33,384 bases of DNA, taken from the NCBI GenBank assembly GCA_026982075.1, contig JALSHU010000012.1, forward strand, positions 1 to 33,384. Direction: 5' to 3'. Under the pieces are notes generated by a model. It was not told where the DNA came from. It saw nothing but the letters and a program-made list of their open reading frames with translations, and ran no database searches. The position numbers were made by a program, and so were the translations under genes. Position 1 is the stretch's first letter, and the number at the start of each line of letters is the position of its first letter. The DNA is from Sulfurovum sp. (GTDB lineage: Bacteria > Campylobacterota > Campylobacteria > Campylobacterales > Sulfurovaceae). Positions 1 to 7,024 of this stretch are shown here, in pieces.

Positions 1-146
1 GTATAACTCTCCGGAGCTAGTACAAACTTATCTTGACAACTCTGAGAACAAAAATGATAGGTTTCATGCTTATATTCTGTAAAAAATTTAGTATCAGCTG
101 AAATATCCATACCACATACGACATCTTTGACTTTGGTACTCATCAT
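1..146 (-). CDS. N-terminus (partial) of YHS-domain heavy-metal (copper) P-type ATPase
   Basis: Reverse strand reads MMSTKVKDVVCGMDISADTKFFTEYKHETYHFCSQSCQDKFVLAPESY; VCGM...YHFCSQSCQDKF matches the YHS domain found at the N-terminus of CopA-type ATPases; runs off window start. Confidence 0.7.
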   Translation of the reverse strand, partial: MMSTKVKDVVCGMDISADTKFFTEYKHETYHFCSQSCQDKFVLAPESY

Positions 147-187
147 AGCTCCTTTATCAATTTGATATAGGTATATGGTAGTCAATA

Positions 188-210
188 AGTGTGCATTATA
201 TGTGCACACT
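188..210. promoter_or_regulatory. Perfect dyad AGTGTGCA-N7-TGCACACT, putative operator upstream of the P-type ATPase
   Basis: AGTGTGCATTATATGTGCACACT read directly; 42 nt upstream of the ATPase start; minus strand contains a TATAAT -10-like box within the dyad. Confidence 0.55.
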
Positions 211-221
211 GGATAAAGAGA

Positions 222-509
222 TTAGTTTCTGTCACTTTCTGTTTTGGAGGCTAAGATAAAAGCAAGTATATCTCTTGTTTCTTTACCTGTAAGCCCTGCA
301 CGTACACGCATATGATTCATTGAAAATGACCATGCTCTACTGCTTAGGTCTGAAGGCTGTCTCATATTATGACAGCGCATACATGTGTCAGCCCATACTT
401 GTGCTCCATTGACTGTATCTGCTTTATCTGCCTCTGTAGCTATCATCTCTGTATTGATACTGATAAATACACCTAATCCTATGATTATTGTTTTTACTAT
501 ATTTTTCAT
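222..509 (-). CDS. Small c-type cytochrome (single CXXCH heme motif)
   Basis: MKNIVKTIIIGLGVFISINTEMIATEADKADTVNGAQVWADTCMRCHNMRQPSD...; signal-like N-terminus, CMRCH heme-binding motif. Start chosen at internal Met rather than the ORF-track start. Confidence 0.75.
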   Translation of the reverse strand: MKNIVKTIIIGLGVFISINTEMIATEADKADTVNGAQVWADTCMRCHNMRQPSDLSSRAWSFSMNHMRVRAGLTGKETRDILAFILASKTESDRN

Positions 510-519
510 TTGTAACCTC

Positions 520-1662
520 CTAAAAACCAAATGCAAATTGTGCAAGGAAACGATTATTATTAGCCCGAGAACCGATAGCACTATCATCTTCATCCGTATT
601 AATCTCATATGCAATTTTTGCAATAATGTTATTGGCAAAAAGATAATTAAGTCCAAATGCCCATTGATTTCTGTTCGTTTCAGGGTTATGATAATCACTA
701 TATCTGACTACTGGTTCCAAATTAATAGAACTAAATTGATACGAGGCTTGTGTATACCATGCTCTCCATGTACCACCTTCTAACGTACTTAAGGTATTTT
801 CTCCAACCTTTTGTTGAATATATTCCCCTCTTAAACTGATAGCATTAAAGTGATATACAAAATCAGCCCCTAAAACATCATAATCTCGTAAAAGTTCATC
901 TCCGGACAACAATTCTTCAGATATATCTCCTGTAGCTGCAGAAATACCTATCTCCATATTACCTATTGGGTTGAGCGCATATCTAGCACCCCACATTTTA
1001 GCACCATCTACAGAAGCTGTTTTCCCTTCAGCACCTATGACAACATCACCATCTGCTGCTACACCAAAAGTAGGTGCATTGGAAACAAAGACTACATAAT
1101 TACTACGCATATTAGCCACTTTTGGTAGTCCTCCTCGCAGTGCTATCCCTACATTAGACGTAGGGGCTGCACCATCATGTCCAAAACCAACGGGTGTACT
1201 TGGAAGTTTATTAATCCATGAAGGGTGTAGGTTTTGTACAAATTGTCCTATAGGTGATAAAAATTTACCTATTTGTACACCCAAATAATCATTAACAAAA
1301 TAGGTTCCTGCAGCATATTCCAATTCTATGTCTGTTTCACCCTCATTGTTAATAGTAATATCTAACTCCCCTTCAAATTGAAATCTATCTCCATATTGAT
1401 AGTGAAAAATTGGAGCAAATCTCACTCCAGAAAATGAATCTTCTCCATTTTCTTCATTTGCATAATCAAACGAAGAATACCCTGCTAACTGAAATCCGGA
1501 CATAGCATTTGCATCACTTTCACGTTCCATTTTTTGATTGGCAAGTTTCAGTGTTTTGACATCTTCTTGCAACTGTGCGATTTCTGCATTTTGAGATGAT
1601 GCAGCATACAGTGTTGATGAAACTACTATACTTATAGTAGTACCCATGAGTAGCTTTTTCAT
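520..1662 (-). CDS. Outer-membrane porin-like beta-barrel protein
   Basis: MKKLLMGTTISIVVSSTLYAASSQNAEIAQLQEDVKTLK signal peptide plus coiled coil, amphipathic beta-strand-rich body, C-terminal ...FLAQFAFGF ending in Phe. Confidence 0.75.
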   Translation of the reverse strand: MKKLLMGTTISIVVSSTLYAASSQNAEIAQLQEDVKTLKLANQKMERESDANAMSGFQLAGYSSFDYANEENGEDSFSGVRFAPIFHYQYGDRFQFEGELDITINNEGETDIELEYAAGTYFVNDYLGVQIGKFLSPIGQFVQNLHPSWINKLPSTPVGFGHDGAAPTSNVGIALRGGLPKVANMRSNYVVFVSNAPTFGVAADGDVVIGAEGKTASVDGAKMWGARYALNPIGNMEIGISAATGDISEELLSGDELLRDYDVLGADFVYHFNAISLRGEYIQQKVGENTLSTLEGGTWRAWYTQASYQFSSINLEPVVRYSDYHNPETNRNQWAFGLNYLFANNIIAKIAYEINTDEDDSAIGSRANNNRFLAQFAFGF

Positions 1663-1714
1663 AATTAATTTTCCTCCTTTTATGTATAAAAGCAAGTATT
1701 AGATTATGACTTTT

Positions 1715-1735
1715 ATGTGCATGTAATGTGTACAT
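1715..1735. promoter_or_regulatory. Dyad ATGTGCA-N7-TGTACAT, copy of putative copper-cluster operator
   Basis: ATGTGCATGTAATGTGTACAT; same arm sequence and N7 spacing as the 188-210 dyad. Confidence 0.45.
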
Positions 1736-1760
1736 TTCATACACGTTACCTGCACACTTT
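1736..1760. promoter_or_regulatory. Second, inverted, weaker copy of the same operator-like motif
   Basis: Reverse complement AGTGTGCAGGTAACGTGTATG resembles ATGTGCATGTAATGTGTAC at 1715-1734 (GTGCA.GTAA.GTGTA shared). Confidence 0.35.
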
Positions 1761-1814
1761 TACTCTAAAATATGCTCATCACACAAATCATTTAGCCATA
1801 CAAAAGGAAACAAC

Positions 1815-2042
1815 ATGCAAAATTTATTACTGTCAAGTATCTTGGTATTAGGAGTAAGTGCGATTTACTCTTATGCTGGTACAGAAAATACTGCCCTAGA
1901 ACAATCAAAAACCTCTCTAAGTAAAACAGATAAAAAAATTGTGAATAAAAAATCTAAAAATATTCACAAAACAGAACAGTCAAAACCAAAAATGTCAAAA
2001 TGTGGCGCAGTACATAATAAATCTAAATCTGGTAAATGTTAA
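1815..2042 (+). CDS. Small secreted Lys/Cys-rich protein (75 aa), possible metal-binding peptide
   Basis: MQNLLLSSILVLGVSAIYSYAGTENTALEQ... signal peptide, Lys-rich body, C-terminus KMSKCGAVHNKSKSGKC. AAAGGAAAC upstream of ATG 1815. Confidence 0.6.
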   Translation: MQNLLLSSILVLGVSAIYSYAGTENTALEQSKTSLSKTDKKIVNKKSKNIHKTEQSKPKMSKCGAVHNKSKSGKC

Positions 2043-2141
2043 CATGTGTATTCATAACGTTTCAATCTTGTCAAGCACACTGTCTACACATTATTTCTCT
2101 ACTATACATGACATAAAGGTTTTACCCAAAGGATATGTACG

Positions 2142-3566
2142 ATGATGCAACGTAGAAAATTTTTAACACTTAGTAGTATTGCTGCACTTTATCTATTAAA
2201 TGCCTGTGGTGGAGGTAGAAATAGCTCTAGCTCTAATATCTCAAATCTCACTGTCAATAAAAAATCCCTTCCCATCCCAGAACTTTTACGACCTACTACA
2301 CGCAATGGCGTACAACATTATGACCTTACTATCCAAAAAGGAAAGCATAACTTCTTTCTGGATATCCAAACAGATACCTACGCCATTAACAGTACCTACT
2401 TAGGACCTACACTCCTCATGCAAAATGGTGAAAATGTTTCTATAAATTATACCAATACACTTACTGAAACCATCACCATGCACGGACATGGTATGCATGT
2501 ACCTCCATCTATGGACGGAAGTGCTCACCAGCCCATAGCAGTAGGTCAAACATGGTCATCTCAATACACAGTAAAACAAAGAGCCTGTACCAACTGGTAC
2601 CATCCACATACATTACATAAAACTGCTCCTCAAGTCTATCAAGGGTTGGCTGGTCTTGTTATCATAGAAGATGATGAAAGTAAAGGCTTAGATTTGCCCA
2701 AACGTTACGGTATCGATGATATACCTTTAGTTTTGCAAGATAGAATCTTTTCAAATGGACAACTACAATACAATCCTTCTACTATGGAAGTCATGCGTGG
2801 CTATATAGGAGATATATCTATAGCAAACGGTGCGATAGAACCTATTTTAGATGTAGAGGCCAAAGAGATACGTTTTCGCATACTGAATGGGTCTAACTCT
2901 TCTGTCTATACCTTAGGGTTTTCTGATGGACGGAATTTTAAGCAAATTGCTACAGATAATTCCTTTTTAGAATCACCTATAGAGATGACAAGACTCACTC
3001 TCTCCCCTGCAGAACGTGCAGAAATAGTTGTAGATTTCAGTACCCTACTTGGGGGAAAGGTAACATTTAGAGACTTCAAGAATGACAAAACGTTTATCAC
3101 TATTAATATCAATGAACCTGCAACACAACGTACCTCCCTACCAAATAGATTGACCACACTTGAAAAACTTGATGCCACCCAAGCTGTCAGAACCAGACCT
3201 TTTATACTTACTGGTAGAATGGGATCATTTGAAATCAATGGCAAAAGTATGGATATCAATCGTATCGATGAAAATGTTCCTTTAGGCGATGTAGAAATTT
3301 GGGAAATATCCAATAACATGATGGTAGACCATAACTTTCACATCCATGCCACACATTTTATGATACTAGAACGTAATGGAAGTCCCAACAATGTAGCAGC
3401 AAATGAAAAAGGCTACAAAGATGTTGTCTACATCCCTGCCAATGAAAGTGTAAAATTTATCGTAAAAATGATAGATTATACAGACAACGCTGTACCCTAT
3501 ATGTACCATTGTCATTTTTTAGAGCATGAAGACGCTGGTATGATGGGACAATTTATCGTCACTTAA
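2142..3566 (+). CDS. Multicopper oxidase (CueO/SufI-like), Tat-like signal with lipobox
   Basis: MMQRRKFLTLSSIAALYLLNACGGG; copper-ligand motifs HGHGMH, WYHPHT, HNFHIH, YHCHFLEHEDAGMMG. Confidence 0.9.
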   Translation: MMQRRKFLTLSSIAALYLLNACGGGRNSSSSNISNLTVNKKSLPIPELLRPTTRNGVQHYDLTIQKGKHNFFLDIQTDTYAINSTYLGPTLLMQNGENVSINYTNTLTETITMHGHGMHVPPSMDGSAHQPIAVGQTWSSQYTVKQRACTNWYHPHTLHKTAPQVYQGLAGLVIIEDDESKGLDLPKRYGIDDIPLVLQDRIFSNGQLQYNPSTMEVMRGYIGDISIANGAIEPILDVEAKEIRFRILNGSNSSVYTLGFSDGRNFKQIATDNSFLESPIEMTRLTLSPAERAEIVVDFSTLLGGKVTFRDFKNDKTFITININEPATQRTSLPNRLTTLEKLDATQAVRTRPFILTGRMGSFEINGKSMDINRIDENVPLGDVEIWEISNNMMVDHNFHIHATHFMILERNGSPNNVAANEKGYKDVVYIPANESVKFIVKMIDYTDNAVPYMYHCHFLEHEDAGMMGQFIVT

Positions 3567-3610
3567 TCTATATGATTTTATGTTAGAATATACCAAAAAA
3601 AGGACTCCTT

Positions 3611-3997
3611 ATGATTTATAGTGTACAAACATCCCAAGACATCCAAACCGTTAAGTCTGAACTTGAAGCAAAATCAAAAGATGTTGGCTTTGGTGTTTTA
3701 AAGATATATGAATTTAAAGAAATTTTAAAAGGCAAAGGTTTCCCTATAGAAAAAGATATTACAGTCTATGAGATTTGTAATCCCCCAGCAGCCCAACAAG
3801 CACTTTCTCAACTACCCATCATATCTGTTTATCTACCTTGTCGTATTTCTGTCTTTGAAGAAAACGGAAAAACAACACTCTCCACCATAGGATTTGAAGA
3901 TATGCTTGGATCAGTAGATGTCGATGAAGACTTTCAAGCGCATATGTCACTTATCTATGAAGATTTAAAACGTCTCATGCATAGTTGGGATAGTTAA
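3611..3997 (+). CDS. DUF302 domain protein
   Basis: MIYSVQTSQDIQTVKSELEAKSKDVGFGVLKIYEFKEILKGKGFPIEKDITVYEICNPPAAQQALSQLP resembles the DUF302 fold/motif (VLxIxN/EICNP..A...L). Confidence 0.75.
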   Translation: MIYSVQTSQDIQTVKSELEAKSKDVGFGVLKIYEFKEILKGKGFPIEKDITVYEICNPPAAQQALSQLPIISVYLPCRISVFEENGKTTLSTIGFEDMLGSVDVDEDFQAHMSLIYEDLKRLMHSWDS

Positions 3998-4005
3998 GTC
4001 CTTCT

Positions 4006-4026
4006 CTATGCACACTTTATGCACAT
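4006..4026. promoter_or_regulatory. Dyad CTATGCA-N7-TGCACAT, copy of putative copper-cluster operator, upstream of SHOCT-copA-copB
   Basis: CTATGCACACTTTATGCACAT, 9 nt upstream of a TATACT -10-like box at 4035-4040. Confidence 0.45.
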
Positions 4027-4078
4027 AATTCTCCTATACTACTCCCATGACACATCAAAATAACTTAAAGGATTTAAA

Positions 4079-4291
4079 ATGAATTATTTTAATCATGGTT
4101 GGGGTATGGGCTTTGGATGGCTTATTATACTTGTAATTATAGGAGGTATTTTTTACCTCTTTCAAGAGAAGAAAAAAGAGAAATCTTCTGCACAAGATAT
4201 TTTAGATAAAAGATTTGCAAGAGGTGACCTATCTGTAGAAGAGTATGAAGAGAAGTCAAAACTACTTAGAAACAAAAAAACAAAAGGCTAA
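4079..4291 (+). CDS. Small membrane protein with C-terminal SHOCT domain
   Basis: One TM segment (FGWLIILVIIGGIFYLF) followed by AQDILDKRFARGDLSVEEYEEKSKLL, a classic SHOCT motif. Confidence 0.85.
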   Translation: MNYFNHGWGMGFGWLIILVIIGGIFYLFQEKKKEKSSAQDILDKRFARGDLSVEEYEEKSKLLRNKKTKG

Positions 4292-4294
4292 TTT

Positions 4295-6034
4295 ATGCAA
4301 AGACGTACATTTGTAAAAGGTTTGGCTGCCACTTCCCTGCTCGCAGTAAGCAGTACAAGCCTAGAAGCAAAATCAAAACAAGCAAAAATATCTAATGCAA
4401 ACATCCTCACAGGAAAAGAATTTTTCCTCACTATTGACTATACACCTGTCAATCTTACAGGGGATAGAGCTGTAGCAACTACAGTCAATGGTCAAATCTC
4501 TGGTCCTACCTTAGTCTGGGAAGAGGGAGATACTGTCACCCTGCATGTCACCAATAAACTAAAAAAATCTTCTTCAATCCACTGGCATGGTATTATTCTG
4601 CCTTATCAAATGGATGGTGTACCAGGTATTAGTTTTGATGGTATTGCCCCTGGTGAGACTTTTACCTATACATTTAAAGTACAACAACACGGTACCTACT
4701 GGTATCATAGTCACTCTGGTTTTCAAGAACAAACAGGGGTGTATGGCACTATTGTTATTTTACCAAAGAAAAGAGAACCCTTTAGATACGATAAAGACTA
4801 CGTCATACAACTTTCAGACTGGTCAGATGAAAACCCAAATACTATCTATAGAAAATTAAAAGTGAGAAGCGACTACTATAATTTCTCTCAGCGTACTGTA
4901 GGTACGTTCATTAATGAAGTCAAAGAAAAAGGTCTCTCAAAAGCATTTAACGATAGAAAGATGTGGAACCAAATGCGAATGAGTGATGTAGATATCGCTG
5001 ACGTTACGGGTTACACCTATGAACATCTCATGAATGGCCAACCATCATCAAAACCCTTTACTGTGCTCTTTAAAAAAGGTGAAAAAATACGCTTACGTTT
5101 AGTAAATTCTGCAGCAATGACCTTTTTTGATGTACGTATCCCTGGGCTTCAGATGACTGTGGTCGCAGCAGATGGTAACCACGTTAAGCCAGTCAAAGTA
5201 GATGAACTTCGCATAGGTGTTGCAGAGACTTATGATGTCATTGTACAACCTAAAAAAAATAAAGCCTATGCTATTTTTGCACAAAGTATGGAACGCACAG
5301 GATATGCTCTAGGGTCTCTTACGCCAAATGCATCACTGCAAGCCAAAGCACCTAGAATGGATGCAGTACCTACACTCAAAATGGTTGATATGGGTATGGA
5401 TATGGCTACAATGAATAAAAAAGAAAGCGAAGGGATGAAATGTTCTTCAGCCATGAACATGCCGAGTAAAAAAAGTATGAAGAAATATAAATTCCAATCT
5501 ATGGAAAATCAGAAATACCCTATTACCAAACTCCCTATGGCCAGAGGGGTACAAACAACCATGATGGCAATGTCCCCTAAATACAGACTTGATGACCCAG
5601 GAGTAGGACTGCGCAATAACGGGAGAAAGGTACTAACCTATGCAGACTTAAAAAACCGATACTCTACCAAACATGATAAGAAACCAGATAGAGAGATAGT
5701 CTTACATCTTACTGGGAACATGGAGCGTTATATGTGGTCCATCAACGGTATCAAATATGCAGACAGTAAACCTCTTGTATTTCATTACGGTGAGCGACTG
5801 CGTATTACCTTTATTAACGATACGATGATGAATCATCCTATGCACTTGCATGGTCTTTGGAGTGATCTTGAAACTGGTGATGACAACCATTTGGTTCGTA
5901 AACATACCGTTATTGTGCAACCGGGATCTAAAATAAGCTACCGAGTCACTGTTGATGCCAAAGGAGAATGGGCCTACCATTGTCATATGCTGTACCATAT
6001 GTTAGGTATGTTTAGAAAAGTTGTTGTGAGCTAA
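4295..6034 (+). CDS. copA: Copper-resistance multicopper oxidase CopA/PcoA family
   Basis: Tat-type MQRRTFVKGLAATSLLAVSS; motifs IHWHGIILP, YWYHSHSGFQEQ, NHPMHLHGLWSD, YHCHMLYHMLGM; Met-rich insert MDMGMDMATMNKKESEGMKCSSAMNM. Confidence 0.92.
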   Translation: MQRRTFVKGLAATSLLAVSSTSLEAKSKQAKISNANILTGKEFFLTIDYTPVNLTGDRAVATTVNGQISGPTLVWEEGDTVTLHVTNKLKKSSSIHWHGIILPYQMDGVPGISFDGIAPGETFTYTFKVQQHGTYWYHSHSGFQEQTGVYGTIVILPKKREPFRYDKDYVIQLSDWSDENPNTIYRKLKVRSDYYNFSQRTVGTFINEVKEKGLSKAFNDRKMWNQMRMSDVDIADVTGYTYEHLMNGQPSSKPFTVLFKKGEKIRLRLVNSAAMTFFDVRIPGLQMTVVAADGNHVKPVKVDELRIGVAETYDVIVQPKKNKAYAIFAQSMERTGYALGSLTPNASLQAKAPRMDAVPTLKMVDMGMDMATMNKKESEGMKCSSAMNMPSKKSMKKYKFQSMENQKYPITKLPMARGVQTTMMAMSPKYRLDDPGVGLRNNGRKVLTYADLKNRYSTKHDKKPDREIVLHLTGNMERYMWSINGIKYADSKPLVFHYGERLRITFINDTMMNHPMHLHGLWSDLETGDDNHLVRKHTVIVQPGSKISYRVTVDAKGEWAYHCHMLYHMLGMFRKVVVS

Positions 6035-6039
6035 GGGAG

Positions 6040-6732
6040 ATGATGATGAAAAAAACACTATTACTACTAAGTACGATATTCACACTAGGACATACTTTAT
6101 ATGCAGCAGAAGGTGATGACCCTATTAGGAGTATGTTTCTTATGGATCAATTTGAAATAAGAAATACAGATACTGAAAACCTTCGTACATGGGAAGGTAG
6201 CTTTTATATAGGGTATGACATTGACAAACTCTATTTTTATAGCACAGGAGAAGCCACAAAAGAGGGCTTGGAAAGTAGCCAAAATGATTTGGTTTACTCC
6301 AGAGCCATTGCACCCTTTTGGGATGCACAAATAGGACTTGCTTATGACAAAAATGCAGATGCATCCAAAACATGGGGAGAGATAGCGATAGCAGGACTGG
6401 CACCCTACTGGTTCGAGACAAGAGCTGCACTACTTGTCAATAGTGACGGTAATGTAGGTGTAAGATTAGATGCAGAATATGAAGCTCTCATCACACAAAA
6501 ACTCATACTTACCCCTTCTTTGGAAGCTGATTTTTATACGAAAAATGATGCACAACTTGCTATAGGTTCAGGGCTATCTCTTGTAGAGGCTGGTCTACGT
6601 TTACGTTATGAAATAAAACGTGAGTTTGCTCCTTATATCGGTGTAGTATGGGAAAAGACATTTGGCAATACACGTGACTATAATCCTGTAGATGAAACCA
6701 GTTTGTTAGTAGGTGTACGATTTTGGTTTTAG
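6040..6732 (+). CDS. copB: Copper resistance protein B (CopB/PcoB) outer-membrane protein
   Basis: Signal peptide then DQFEIRNTDTENLRTWEGSFYIGYDIDKLYFYSTGEATKEG...APYIGVVWEKTFGNTRD, typical CopB; directly after copA. Confidence 0.9.
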   Translation: MMMKKTLLLLSTIFTLGHTLYAAEGDDPIRSMFLMDQFEIRNTDTENLRTWEGSFYIGYDIDKLYFYSTGEATKEGLESSQNDLVYSRAIAPFWDAQIGLAYDKNADASKTWGEIAIAGLAPYWFETRAALLVNSDGNVGVRLDAEYEALITQKLILTPSLEADFYTKNDAQLAIGSGLSLVEAGLRLRYEIKREFAPYIGVVWEKTFGNTRDYNPVDETSLLVGVRFWF

Positions 6733-6734
6733 CC

Positions 6735-6768
6735 AATATTAAGTATTTTTTTATTGTGACTTAATATT
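6735..6768. repeat. Perfect 10-bp inverted repeat AATATTAAGT / ACTTAATATT between copB and the riboswitch promoter
   Basis: Arms 6735-6744 and 6759-6768, 14-nt loop ATTTTTTTATTGTG; right arm abuts the -35 element. Confidence 0.6.
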
Positions 6769-6782
6769 ACAAGTGTTATACT
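6754..6782 (+). promoter_or_regulatory. Predicted sigma70-type promoter for the riboswitch/DUF1800-DUF1501 operon
   Basis: TTGTGA (6754-6759) - 17 nt - TATACT (6777-6782), upstream of the riboswitch aptamer. Confidence 0.55.
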
Positions 6783-6825
6783 AACTGTCAAAATGAAGTA
6801 ATATTCTGGTAATATTTTTCATTTA

Positions 6826-6908
6826 CAATACGACAAAGCTAAACCTATCGTGAGGTAGGGACAGAAAGCCATGGGTCTTCTAATAGAAGATCGCCAGGTT
6901 ACCTATTG
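6826..6908 (+). ncRNA. Cyclic di-GMP-I (GEMM-I) riboswitch aptamer
   Basis: CAATACGACAAAGCTAAACCTATCGTGAGGTAGGGACAGAAAGCCATGGGTCTTCTAATAGAAGATCGCCAGGTTACCTATTG: P1 CAATA/TATTG, stem CCTATC-[GTGA]-GGTAGG with GNRA tetraloop, GGGACnnAAAGCC, hairpin TCTTCT/AGAAGA, GCCAGGTTACC; compensatory CU/AG change at the conserved GC/GC tertiary pairs. Confidence 0.93.
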
Positions 6909-6918
6909 ATATACACAA

Positions 6919-6963
6919 GTTATACCTTCATATATGGAGATAACTGCGTCTATTTTTATTTTC
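6919..6963 (+). terminator. Candidate intrinsic terminator / expression platform downstream of the riboswitch
   Basis: Hairpin GTTATACCTTCA-TATA-TGGAGATAAC (two 5-bp helices with 2-nt bulge) followed by TGCGTCTATTTTTATTTTC. Confidence 0.5.
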
Positions 6964-7024
6964 AGGTTACTCCTTTCTCTCCTGTATACCCTACTGTTTG
7001 TTTGCTATCAAACAAAGGATATCT

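Noticed and set aside
385-783. Antisense/overlapping ORFs in the six-frame track (e.g. 385-783 +, 1520-1744 -, 2906-3319 -, 21895-22188 +, 32779-33348 +)
   Set aside because: They overlap well-supported genes on the other strand or frame, lack recognisable domains and have low-complexity translations.
6826-6908. cGAMP-specific GEMM-Ib variant
   Set aside because: On my best alignment the position equivalent to G20 is still G (6838), whereas GEMM-Ib is marked by A; alignment should still be confirmed computationally.
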